A DNA stretch of 64,000 bases. Origin: Paludisphaera mucosa. Lineage in GTDB: Bacteria > Planctomycetota > Planctomycetia > Isosphaerales > Isosphaeraceae. Position numbers and translations under genes: made by a program. Under the pieces are notes generated by a model that saw only the letters and a program-made list of their open reading frames with translations, was not told the DNA's origin and did not search any database. The DNA lies in assembly GCF_029589435.1 (NCBI RefSeq), contig NZ_JARRAG010000001.1, positions 1,168,808-1,232,807 on the forward strand, in the 5' to 3' direction. Shown one piece after another: positions 50,620 to 61,900 of this stretch (position 1 is the stretch's first letter; each line of letters starts with the position of its first letter).

Positions 50620-50656
50620 AAGACCGTCGGACCCCCTGGTCCGACGGTCTTGTTTT
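50620..50656 (+). terminator. ppdK intrinsic terminator
   Basis: A perfect 14-bp stem, AAGACCGTCGGACC (50620-50633) / GGTCCGACGGTCTT (50638-50651), with loop CCCT, followed by GTTTTTG. It lies about 30 nt after the ppdK stop. Confidence 0.85.
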
Positions 50657-50753
50657 TGCTCCCCCTTTTCGGGCACGATCGACGGGCGGCCGCGACCTCG
50701 CGTAGAGGTTCGGCCGACCCGGTTCGACCACGCCACCTCGACGGGACGATGAC

Positions 50754-52079
50754 ATGCCGATCCGCCTCAAAGACGCCCTGCCGATCGCCCTCGGACTCCT
50801 TGCTCTCGCCCCGCCGGCGATCCCGGCCGCCGAAGATCCTCCGGCCGCCGCCGTGCTCAAGGGCAAGGCCGCCCTGGGTGACTGGACGACCGACGGGCCG
50901 GGCGTCCGTCGCCTGATCAAGCTCGACGACCTGGCGACGCCGTTCGACACCCCGTCCGCCCAGAATCATCCTCGGGTCGTGCCGCAGCCGGAGGGAGCCT
51001 GGCCCAAGGCGCCGGCGGGATTCGAAGTGTCGAAGTTCGCCACCGGCCTGAACCAACCCCGGGTGATCGTCACCGCCCCCAACGGCGACCTCTTCGTCGC
51101 CGAGAGCGCCGCGGGTCGCGTGCGGATCCTCCGCGACGCCGACGGCGACGGCAAGCCCGAGGCTCAGGAGGTCTTCGCAACCGGGCTCAAGCGACCGTTC
51201 GGGATCGCCTTCCACCCCCTCGGCGCCGACCCGAAGTACGTCTACGTGGCGAACACCGACTCGGTCGTCCGCTACCCGTACAAGTCGGGCGACCTCAAGG
51301 CGACGGGCGAGGGCGAGGTCCTCATCAAGGACATCCCGACCGGCAACGAGGCGGTCGGCGGCGGCGGCCACTGGACGCGCGACGTCCAGTTCTCGCCCGA
51401 CGGCAGGACGCTCTTCGTCTCGGTCGGCTCGCGGTCCAACGTGACCGACGACGCCAGCGAGACCCGCCGCGCCGACATCCTGGCGTTCGATCCTGACGGC
51501 AAAAACGAGAGGCTCTTCGCCTCGGGCATCCGCAACCCGGTGGGGCTCGCGATCGACCCGGCCACGGGCAAGCTCTGGACCTCGGTCAACGAGCGCGACG
51601 GCCTGGGCGACGACCTCGTCCCCGACTACATCACCCACGTCGAGGAAGGTGGCTTCTATGGCTGGCCCTGGTACTATCTCAGCGGAGCGAACCAGGATCC
51701 GCGGCACAAGGGCAAGCATCCCGAGCTGAAGGACAAGGTCATCGCGCCCGACGTCCTGCTCCAGTCGCACTCCGCGTCGCTCGACCTCGCGTTCTACACC
51801 GGCGAGGCGTTCCCCGCCGAGTATCGCGGCCACATCTTCGCCGCCGAGCACGGCTCCTGGAATCGCGCGCGGCGCACCGGCTACAAGGTGGTCCGGGTGC
51901 CGGTCGAGAAGGGGGTCGCGACCGGCGAGTACGAGGATTTCCTGGTCGGTTTCGTCACGCCGGACGGGAACGTCTGGGGACGTCCCGTCGGCGTCGCGGT
52001 GGCGAAGGACGGCTCGCTCATGGTGACCGACGACGCCTCGGGGACCGTGTGGAGAGTCGCCCATGTCGGCAAGAAATGA
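50754..52079 (+). CDS. Secreted PQQ-dependent sugar (sorbosone-type) dehydrogenase-like protein, 441 aa
   Basis: A signal peptide is visible (MPIRLKDALPIALGLLALAP, cleavage near AIPA-AEDPP). The rest has the GSDH beta-propeller pattern: FATGLNQPRVIVTAPNGDLF, VFATGLKRPFGIAFHPLG, DVQFSPDGRTLFVSVGSRSN, FASGIRNPVGLAIDPATG, GWPWYYLSG and a near-C-terminal LVGFVTPDGNVWGRPVGVAV. The typical sugar dehydrogenase would use PQQ and oxidise an aldose or sorbosone in the periplasm; the substrate is unknown here. The last 17 nt overlap the start of the DUF1559 gene, so they may be translationally coupled. Confidence 0.85.
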   Translation: MPIRLKDALPIALGLLALAPPAIPAAEDPPAAAVLKGKAALGDWTTDGPGVRRLIKLDDLATPFDTPSAQNHPRVVPQPEGAWPKAPAGFEVSKFATGLNQPRVIVTAPNGDLFVAESAAGRVRILRDADGDGKPEAQEVFATGLKRPFGIAFHPLGADPKYVYVANTDSVVRYPYKSGDLKATGEGEVLIKDIPTGNEAVGGGGHWTRDVQFSPDGRTLFVSVGSRSNVTDDASETRRADILAFDPDGKNERLFASGIRNPVGLAIDPATGKLWTSVNERDGLGDDLVPDYITHVEEGGFYGWPWYYLSGANQDPRHKGKHPELKDKVIAPDVLLQSHSASLDLAFYTGEAFPAEYRGHIFAAEHGSWNRARRTGYKVVRVPVEKGVATGEYEDFLVGFVTPDGNVWGRPVGVAVAKDGSLMVTDDASGTVWRVAHVGKK

Positions 52080-53085
52080 GATCCGCCGGCCGGTCGCACG
52101 CGGCGGCTTCACGCTGATCGAGCTGCTGGTGGTGATCGCGATCCTCGCGGTCCTGATCGCACTGCTCCTCCCCGCGGTCCAGGCCGCGCGGGAGGCGGCC
52201 CGCCGGGCTCAGTGCACGAGCAGCTTGAAGCAGATCGGGATCGCCCTCCAGAATTACCACGACGCGATGGGGAGCTTCCCGGTCGGATTCCTGGTGCCCT
52301 CGGCCCCCGTCCCGGCGACGACCTCGGTGTCGCAGTACCGCTGGTCGGCCCTGGCGCAGCTCGCGCCTTTCCTCGAACAGCAGGCGTTGTTCCACGCCCT
52401 GAACTTCGATTTCGCGGTCGGCTACCGGCCCACGGGCGCCTCGGCCTTCTGGCCGTTTCACCCGGCGAACTCGACGGCGATGGCGACCCGGGTCGCACTT
52501 TTCGTCTGCCCGAGCGACGGGGCGCCGGCCCCCGCAGTGGACTCGGGGCCGACGAGCTACGCCTTCTGCACCGGCGACGGATCGAACGGCGGCGATGCGA
52601 CCGGGGCCAACGGGCTCTTCATCCTGGGCCCGTCGCGTTCGATCCGCGACGTTCTCGACGGCACGAGCGGGACGGCTACGACCTCGGAACACCTCCTGGG
52701 GATCGCCGGACCTTACACGCAGACGACTCCAACCCCCATCCCACATCCGCTCTCCCGCGCCTTCGCCCGGGCCGCGGCCCCCCTGACGGACGAGTCTTGC
52801 GCCGCGGCGCCGCTGGGATGGCTCTTCTACAAGGGGTCGGGCTGGTGGGACGGGAACCACTTGAACACCCTCTATAATCACCACGAGACCCCCAACGGCC
52901 GTCGCGTCGATTGCATCACGTACCACAACCCGGGCTGGACGGCCGCGAGGAGCCAGCATCCGGGGGGCGTGAATCTGCTCTACTGCGACGGCCACGCGGC
53001 GTTCGTCGGCGACGAGATCGATCCCGCCGTCTGGCAGGCGACGTCGACCCGGGCGGGGGGCGAGATCGTGTCAGGGACGCTGTGA
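52063..53085 (+). CDS. DUF1559 protein with type IV pilin-like prepilin motif, 340 aa
   Basis: The N-terminal GFTLIELLVVIAILAVLIA is the prepilin cleavage/methylation motif followed by the pilin hydrophobic helix; a prepilin peptidase would cut after the glycine. The DUF1559 (SBP_bac_10-like) body includes AAREAARRAQCTSSLKQIGI, LQNYHDAMGSFPVG and a C-terminal HPGGVNLLYCDGHAAFVGDE matching the H-X9-DG signature. DUF1559 is an expanded planctomycete family; its members are probably minor pseudopilins or surface proteins. It overlaps the end of the sugar dehydrogenase gene by 17 nt. Confidence 0.9.
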   Translation: MSARNEIRRPVARGGFTLIELLVVIAILAVLIALLLPAVQAAREAARRAQCTSSLKQIGIALQNYHDAMGSFPVGFLVPSAPVPATTSVSQYRWSALAQLAPFLEQQALFHALNFDFAVGYRPTGASAFWPFHPANSTAMATRVALFVCPSDGAPAPAVDSGPTSYAFCTGDGSNGGDATGANGLFILGPSRSIRDVLDGTSGTATTSEHLLGIAGPYTQTTPTPIPHPLSRAFARAAAPLTDESCAAAPLGWLFYKGSGWWDGNHLNTLYNHHETPNGRRVDCITYHNPGWTAARSQHPGGVNLLYCDGHAAFVGDEIDPAVWQATSTRAGGEIVSGTL

Positions 53086-53187
53086 GCCTCACTCGCAGGA
53101 ATTTCCTCGACGAGCGGGAACCTTCGCCGCGATCGAGGGTCTGACGGTCTTGCGGGATGAACGGAGTACGGGAGGGAAGGGGACGCA

Positions 53188-54500
53188 ATGGGGATGGAAG
53201 CGCAGGCCGTTGGGGAGGAAGCGAAGCCCATTCGCCGGGCCGTGAACCCGGAGGAGGTCCGAACGGAGGTCCCGCTCGACGACCTCCGGGTCCAGATGCG
53301 CCGGGAGCTGATCCTGGTGCTCATGCTGGCCTCGGTGCAGTTCACGAGCATCGTCGATTTCATGATCGTGATGCCCCTGGGGCCGCAGCTCATGCGCGTG
53401 CTGGGGCTCACTCCCGACCAGTTTGGACGGATCGTGTCGTCCTACACGGTCGCCGCGGGGATCGCCGGCTTCGTCGCGTCGTTCGTGATGGACCGATTCG
53501 GCCGGAAGACCGCGTTCCTGACGCTCTACGCGGGGTTCCTGCTGGGCACTTTGCTCTGCGGACTGGCGTGGAATTATCCCACGCTCCTCGCCGCGCGGCT
53601 GGCCACGGGTGTCTTCGGCGGCATCCTGGGGGGCCTGGCGTTGGCCATCGTCGGCGACGCCGTCCCGGAAAGCCGCAGAGGGCGGGCGACGGGGGTCTTG
53701 ATGTCGGCCTTCGCCATCGCCTCGGTCGTGGGGATCCCGGTCGGGCTGAAATTGGGAACCGCGTTCGGCTGGCAGATCCCGTTTTTGGTCCTCGCGGGCC
53801 TCGGGCTTCCTACGCTTTTCGTCGCCCTGAAGGTATTGCCGCCGCTCCGGGCCCACATCCGCCGCGGCGAGTCGACGTCGGTCTGGCGCAAGGCCGTAGA
53901 GATGTTCGCCCACGCGAACCACATCCGGGCCTTCGCGCTCACCGTGGCGATCATGTTCGGCGGCTTCACGGTCATCCCGTACATCAGCGCCTACCTGGTG
54001 CGGAACTGCGGCTTCCGCGAGGGAGACCTCTCCTGGGTGTTCGTCAGCGGCGGGCTGCTGACCCTGATCGGAGCCCCGTTGATAGGCCGGGCGGCGGACA
54101 GGTTCGGCAAGCTGCGCGTCTTCCGGATCGTGGCCTCCGTCACGATCGTCCTGCTGATCGCCATCACGAACCTCGGGGTCGTGCCGATCTGGGTCGCTTC
54201 GGCCGTCTTCGGCTGCTTGATGCTGGGGAACGCCGGACGAATGGTCCCCGCGATGGCCATGGTGACGGCGAGTGTCGAGCCCTCGCAACGCGGCGGCTTC
54301 ATGAGCGCCAACTCGGCCGTACAACACCTCGCCGCGGGGATGGCCGCCTACGTCGGAGGCCTGATCTTGCGCGAGGCTCCGGACGGATCCCTGCTGCAAT
54401 TCGATCGCGTCGGCTACTTCGCGGCGGCGTTCACGGTCGTGAGTCTGTGGCTCGCCGGTCGACTTCGGTCGGCGAGCCCTTCGTCGAGTGCGGCCGAGGT

Positions 54501-54522
<22 letters not shown>
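53188..54522 (+). CDS. MFS transporter, 444 aa
   Basis: Twelve predicted membrane segments after a cytoplasmic N-terminus of about 40 residues. MFS signature A-like motif DRFGRKTAFLTLYAG lies between TM2 and TM3, GDAVPESRRGRATG after TM4, and the symmetric RAADRFGKLRVFR between TM8 and TM9. It is of the drug/sugar antiporter type (DHA1-like), substrate unknown. Its last 22 nt overlap the end of the convergent glycerol kinase gene. Confidence 0.87.
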
Positions 54523-56006
<1,484 letters not shown>

Positions 56007-56123
56007 GGGAGAGGGCCTCATTCAGGGTGATCTGGTCGCGGTATTCGTTTCAAACTACCATGAGTCGAGGACCGCGTCGCCAGACCGGCGGGACCCGACG
56101 GCCCTTCAATCGAGGTCGATGAC

Positions 56124-56576
56124 ATGCCACCGACGATCATCCCCCTGGCCGGTATCGCCCTCCCCTTGATCCTGGTCCCCACGATTATGCTGACCAAGAA
56201 TCTGGGCCAGAGGCGCTATTACCGGCACCTGGAACGGATGCAGGCCCTCAAGTCGGGCCTCCCCGTCCCCGCCTCGACCCCGCTGCCTGGGCCCGGTTCG
56301 GTCGTGGCGATCGGCGCCGGAGTCCCGATCGTCTCGATCCTGGGCGCGCTCATCGCGACTGCATCGATCCCGTGGGAGTCGCCGGACGTACTGCCGCTCA
56401 CGGCGATCATCTGGAGCATGTCGCTGTTCCTGGCCTTGGGAGGGCTGACCACGGCCCTGATCCTGGGCGTGCTGCTCCACCGGGCGCATCGGCGGTCGAC
56501 CTCGACCGACGCCGCCGCCTCAGCCAAGCCGGCCTACGACCCCGACATGTTCGAGCCCGCCGGCCGCGGCTACTGA
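56124..56576 (+). CDS. Small membrane protein, 150 aa, family not recognised
   Basis: Three hydrophobic segments: about 5-22 (PLAGIALPLILVPTIMLT), 60-82 (VVAIGAGVPIVSILGALIAT) and 94-118 (LTAIIWSMSLFLALGGLTTA). A basic loop after the first segment carries RRYYRHLERMQALKSGLPVP, a pattern also seen in some small uncharacterised integral membrane proteins. The C-terminal tail ends in PAGRGY. ATG 56124 has AGG about 10 nt upstream. Its 3' end (57 nt) overlaps the end of the convergent GT-C gene. Function unknown. Confidence 0.62.
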   Translation: MPPTIIPLAGIALPLILVPTIMLTKNLGQRRYYRHLERMQALKSGLPVPASTPLPGPGSVVAIGAGVPIVSILGALIATASIPWESPDVLPLTAIIWSMSLFLALGGLTTALILGVLLHRAHRRSTSTDAAASAKPAYDPDMFEPAGRGY

Positions 56577-57911
56577 TCGTCCCGGGAGCCGTCCCCAAGC
56601 GAAGTCGAGCGTTCTCACCAGGCCCGCTCCCGCCCAGATCGCCATCAGCGGCTCGATGGGGATGTGGAATCGGGCCGAGACGATCGTCAGGGCGTGGAAA
56701 AGGCTTATCGCCCCCACCGTCGCCAGCATCGGGGCCGACCGTCGCCGCAAGGTCGCGCCGGCGGTCGCCAGTCCCAGGAGCGACAGCCCCGTCAGGCCCA
56801 GATGAGACGCCCGGTAAATGAAGACCCGAGACCTCGGGTTCGTCTCGTCGAAGAGCCAGAAGTACCGAAATCGCCGGACGCAGAGCCCCACATATCGCAG
56901 GGCGTCCTTTCGGATGTCGGCGATCGCCCTTCGAAGCAGGACGCGAGATCGCTCCGGCTCGGAGAGCGTCTCCAGGTAGCGACGATCCTCCGCGGTGAAT
57001 GCGACGTCGTCGATGTATCCCGCCGTGTGCCGAGCCTCCCAGACCGTCCGATTGTAGGCGGCGAGGCTGCCTGCGTCTTTCGCCCCGTCCATAACCCCCT
57101 CGACGGATGCGCGGACGACCTTGTCCGTACCCTCGCTGATGGCGCAGTTCCCCTGCCAGAAGGCGTAACCGAACGTGCTCTTGATCGGCACGAACTCGCC
57201 GTGGACGAACGCGTTGCGAGCGATCCAAGGCGTGACGCCGAGGGCGGCGACCATGACGACGACGGCACCCAGCGACCAGCTCGATCGGGACGCGGACGCT
57301 TCCGTTCGCGACAGGGCGAGCACCGCGAACAGCCCCGGCGCGACGAGTCCCAGGATCGGATCCGTCAGGGCGCACAGGGCAAGCAGCAGGCCGGCGATGA
57401 TGGCGTCCCCGTTCGAACCCGAAGCGCCCGCCCTGACGGCCCAAACGAACGTCCAGACGACCAACGTCGCGGCGAGAAGCGCGACCTGGACGTGCGTCGC
57501 GGCGTAAACGAGCGTCGGATGCAGCGCGGCGATCCATGCGGCTGACCAGGCGACGGCCGGCCGCTCGGGCGCGGCCCAGGTCGCCAGTCGGAAAACGCCG
57601 AGGACCATCAGGCCGCCCAGGAAGGCCTGCCCCAGCTCCAGGATCAGCAGCGATCTCGGTCGCTCAACGCCCCCCAGGGCGTACGCGGCGGCGACCACGA
57701 GCGGATAAACCGGGGCCTGTTGCGACGTCGGGCCGTCGACGCCCAGAAAGTGCATCGCGAACCCTCGGCCCGCGACGAGCGAGGCGGCGATCTCGCCGTG
57801 CTCGTAAGTCGACCGGGGAACGTGGTGGCTCTGAAGGACCAGCACGGCGGCGGCCCGCACGAGGACTGCGGACAGCAACAGGACGGCCAGCCAAGGGCGG
57901 CTCCCCTTCAC
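56520..57911 (-). CDS. GT-C fold membrane glycosyltransferase (ArnT/GT39-like), 463 aa
   Basis: Around ten membrane segments. A loop near the N-terminus contains YEHGEIAASLVAGRGFAMHF, comparable to the first GT-C loop but without the classical Asp-Glu pair, so catalytic capacity is not certain. Later parts have NAFVHGEFVPIKSTFGYAFW and QGNCAISEGTDKVVRASVE. The overall architecture resembles polyprenyl-phosphate-sugar-dependent glycosyltransferases. It is convergent with the small membrane protein and overlaps it by 57 nt. The target glycan is unknown; the locus is distant from the main glycan cluster. Confidence 0.7.
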   Translation of the reverse strand: MKGSRPWLAVLLLSAVLVRAAAVLVLQSHHVPRSTYEHGEIAASLVAGRGFAMHFLGVDGPTSQQAPVYPLVVAAAYALGGVERPRSLLILELGQAFLGGLMVLGVFRLATWAAPERPAVAWSAAWIAALHPTLVYAATHVQVALLAATLVVWTFVWAVRAGASGSNGDAIIAGLLLALCALTDPILGLVAPGLFAVLALSRTEASASRSSWSLGAVVVMVAALGVTPWIARNAFVHGEFVPIKSTFGYAFWQGNCAISEGTDKVVRASVEGVMDGAKDAGSLAAYNRTVWEARHTAGYIDDVAFTAEDRRYLETLSEPERSRVLLRRAIADIRKDALRYVGLCVRRFRYFWLFDETNPRSRVFIYRASHLGLTGLSLLGLATAGATLRRRSAPMLATVGAISLFHALTIVSARFHIPIEPLMAIWAGAGLVRTLDFAWGRLPGRSVAAAGGLEHVGVVGRLG

Positions 57912-58033
57912 AATCGCTCCTCCGGGGTGGGATCGCGCCCGACAGGATCCACATCCCTCCGAGCAGGCGCGGGGCGATCATGATGGAGAGGCGACGGATG
58001 GTCAACGTCGATCCCCACGGGTAACTTCGAAGC

Positions 58034-58702
58034 ATGATCCGACTGGCCGACGATCTGGAATTACTCCGGGGATTTCCCCCTTACGCTTTCAACGTCTACC
58101 TGATGGGCGGCGTCGTGGTCGATGCGGGGACGCGCTTCGCGATGCGACGCATCCTGCGTCAGCTTCGGGGACGGAGGGTCGAAGCTCACGCCCTGACCCA
58201 CGCCCATCCCGATCACCAGGGGGCGAGCCACGCCATCTGCGAGACGCTCGGCGTGCCCCTCTGGTGCGGAGAGGCCGACGCCGACGCGGCCGAGACCGAA
58301 GGCCTCGTCATGTCCAGGATGCCTCCCCACTGGCTCACCCGCGCGGTCGGCCCGCATTGGACCGGCCCTTCGCACCCCGTGGCGAGAAGGCTTCGCGAGG
58401 GCGACGTGGTCGGCGGCTTCACCGTCCTGGAGACCCCCGGCCACACCGCGGGCCACGTCTCATTCTGGCGCGAGTCCGACCGCGTGCTGCTCCTCGGCGA
58501 CGTGGTCGCGAACCTGAACATCTATCTGGGAATCCCGACGCTCCGCGAGCCGGAGCGGATTTTCTCGCTGGATCCGGCGGCGAATCGTCGGTCGGCGAGG
58601 CGGATGGCGGCCCTGGAGCCTCGGCTGATCGCCTTCGGCCACGGGCCTCCGTTGCGCGATCCCGGACGCTTTGCGGACTTCACCGGCCGCCTCCCCGATT
58701 AA
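58034..58702 (+). CDS. MBL-fold metallo-hydrolase, 222 aa
   Basis: Metallo-beta-lactamase fold with the metal site ALTHAHPDHQGAS (H56, H58, D60, H61), VLETPGHTAGHVSFWRES for the third histidine, VLLLGDVVANLNIYLG with the bridging aspartate, and FGHGPPLRDPGRFADF near the end. Probably a hydrolase of a thioester, ester or phosphodiester bond; substrate unknown. No clear ribosome binding site is visible, but the start coincides with the natural beginning of the fold. Confidence 0.85.
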   Translation: MIRLADDLELLRGFPPYAFNVYLMGGVVVDAGTRFAMRRILRQLRGRRVEAHALTHAHPDHQGASHAICETLGVPLWCGEADADAAETEGLVMSRMPPHWLTRAVGPHWTGPSHPVARRLREGDVVGGFTVLETPGHTAGHVSFWRESDRVLLLGDVVANLNIYLGIPTLREPERIFSLDPAANRRSARRMAALEPRLIAFGHGPPLRDPGRFADFTGRLPD

Positions 58703-58935
58703 GCCCGAATCGCTTCGACCTTGCCGGATTTCTCGATTTCGATTGAAGTGCGGCCGATCGACCGCCGATCCCTGATCTGAGACGCACTTCCAGCAAGCGC
58801 CCCGCCGCCGCGCGTTCCGCGCCCGATGGGGGAGGATCGGTCGATCCGCTCCGCGATCGCCCGCACGGCATGGACGCCGCGATGTGGTCGATGAACGCTC
58901 ACGAGTTTCGAACGAGGAGAGGCGGCGAAGGGCTC

Positions 58936-61900
58936 ATGCGCAGACGAGGGCGCGAGGTCCTGGCGATCCTGGCCGTGTCCGCGATGGGGACGTTGTTCCT
59001 CCCTGCGCCCCGCGCGGCGGCTCGCGGCGGGGAAGAATCCACGCCCCGCTCGGGGCTGTCGATCGAGCTGACCTGGAGCGTCCCCGGTGCCGCCGATCAA
59101 GCCCCCGCCCTGGAGCCGCCGCCGCAAGAGGTGGTGCTGGAACTGACCGACGGTCGCGCGACCGAAGCGGTCGCATGGCCGTGGGATGCCGACACGTCGA
59201 TGCGGGGGCAAGCCGATCCTGCGCCCACGCCCTCCGGCGCCTGGCGGTTGGGCTCGCAGCCCAGCGGGCGCGTCCGGATGCGGATCGAGGCGACCCCAGC
59301 CTCCACCCTCCTCGTCCGCCGAGGAGACCAGGTCGTCAAGCTGCCGGTCTCGGCGATCCTCGAAGGGCCGCAGACGGTCCCCCAGCCCTCGGGCCTGAGC
59401 TTGACGGTCCAGCGCCTCCCCTGGGACGTCCTGGCGATCGACTTCGGGGCCGGGGCCGAAGAGGGCGTCGCCGCCCCCGGGACTGCCGTCCCGGTCACGA
59501 TCGGCTACAACATCTTGCAGGCCGATGCCGGGGAAGTCACGGTCCGAACCACGGCCGTCCTCCGTCCCATCGGCAAGCCTGACCCCGTCTGGCAGTTCGA
59601 ACAGCGGGAGGTCCTGCCCGCCAATCTGCCCGAGCCGCCCGCGCGGCTCTGGTCGGTTCCGGCTCCGGCGAAAGAGGGCAGCTACATCCTGGAAGTGCAG
59701 GCGACCTGGGAGTCCGCCGGGGCCCGAGAAGGGTCTCGGATCGGGCGGCTCATCCGCCGTCGCCGCGCCGCCGGGGTCGTCAGCACGGCCTCGCGCCGCG
59801 TCGTCCTGGCCGTGCTCGCCTCGCAGACGAAGGCGGTGCCCGCCGTGCTCGCAGCGTCCGGAGCGCCCGGTCGACCGAACGAGGTGGACTCCTTCGAACT
59901 CTCGCGTCTGCGGAGCGCACGCTTCGCGGCGTGGGGGCGGTCGCCCGTGGCCTCCGGCGGCTCGGTCTGGGAAGTGCCGGCGGAAGTCCTTGTCGAGTCG
60001 TCCCGGCGCGACAGGGAGCGGGAGTGGCTCCGCGGCTTCATCACCAAGCCCGGCGCCGAGCCCGCCAAGCTGGGACCCGTCGACGCCTCGGGGCTGGCCT
60101 GGACGGCCGTCGCACTCCGATCTCCCCACCCCGACCGGCCGCATCGGCTGACGGTGACCATCGCCGGGGGCGATCCTTCCGCCCTCGGGGCCCTGGTAGT
60201 CGACGCCGGCTCGGCCGATCGCCGGCCCAGGGTGTTACTCGACGCTTGCGGGACCGCGACGGTGGCCGAGAGTCCAACCGGGACCCGTCAACCCCTCGAG
60301 TGGATCGTCTGGCCCGGAACGGCCGAACCCATCCTCGTGCTTTTCAACCGCAATCCAACGTTCGACGTGACCGTCGGCGCGATCCGGCTGATCGAATTGG
60401 AGCCCACGGCGGCCGTCGCTGCGACCCCGCCGGTCGCCGCTGCTTCGGGCCGCGAGGTGGGCATCCAGCTCGTCGGCTCGGACGCGCTCGAACGGTTCGA
60501 AGGGTCGACGGAGCCGGGGATGGAGGACGCCTTCGCGACGGCCGAGAACCTCGCCAGCTACCTCGGCGCCTGCGGCTCCACTTTCGTGATCCTCCCGGAA
60601 CGCCTCGAGGATCGATCGCGTCGTCGTCGGCTGAACGGTCGATTGGCCGAGGACGCGACCGGGCCCGATCGCCTGGACATGGTCCTTCGGGTGCTCCGGC
60701 GCCGTGGCATGTCCGCCTGGCTGGAGCCTGATTTCCGGCGGCACGACGCCTTCCCCGAACTCCCTCCGCCCGACTCGGCCGAGGCGCTTCAGCAGGGACT
60801 GGCTCGGATCGGGCCCACCGGGGCGGCCGACGGCGGGGCGTACCAACCCCTGCATCCCCGGGTCCACGCGGCCCTGGAGCGGCGGATCGTCGAGTCTCTC
60901 GCCGACCGCAATGGCCGTCCCGGCTTCGCGGGCGTGCTCGTACGTCTCGGCTGCGGCCCGACGCTCCTGGGGACGCCCGATACGGGCATGGACGACGAGA
61001 CCTTCGCCCGTTTCGTCCGCGAGTCCTTCGGGCCCGATGCGGCCAAGGAGATCCCCGGCCTCGGCACGACCGAGGCGGATCGGTTCGCGGTCCGCTCCCG
61101 ATATCTCGCCGGTATCGGCCGCATGCCCTGGCTGACCTGGCGCGCCAAGGCCGTCGCCGGCCTGTACGGCGAGCTGGCGGCCGCCGCCCGAAAGGCCGCG
61201 CCGGGAGGCGTCCTGGTCCTGGCGACGCCGACGCTCGACGACGGGCCCACCGATGCCGAGGCCCGTCGGGTCGACCTAGCGGGGCTGGCTCCCAGCCAGG
61301 CCTGGCGAAGTCTCGGGCTCGATCTCGAGGAGTGGCCCAAGAGGCCTGAGGCACCGCTCCTGCTGCGGGGCGCGAAATCGTCGGACGACGGCCTGGCGCG
61401 CGACCTGGCGTCGCACCCCGACCTCGACGCCCAGCTCGTCGGCTTCTCTCGACGCGGCTTCCTGCTTCATACGGCCCAGGACGCCGACCCCGACGGCCGC
61501 CGATCGCGGCCGGTCGCCCGGGCGCTCCCCCCCGGCGAGTCGTCCGGGGCCGACGGCTTGCTGGCGCACGCGGTCTCGGCGCTGGACGCCCAACGGATCG
61601 TCGTCCCGATCACGGCCGTCGCCGGCCGCGAGGAACGGGTGCGTCGCTTCGCCGAGGTCTACCGCCGGATCCCGATGGTCGCGCGGCCGACGCCGCCGTC
61701 GGCGGGCGTCAAGGATTCGGGCGTCGTGGTCCGCACGCTCGCCGACGGCGGCCGGACCGTCCTGGAGATCGTCAACGACACCCCATTCGCGATGCGCCTG
61801 GCCGGCGTGGTCAAGGGCGATCCGAACGCGGCCGTGGAGGACCTCGGGCGCAACCTGAAGCTGGCCCCGCAGGCGGCCGACGGGGGCCGGAGGCTGGTCG

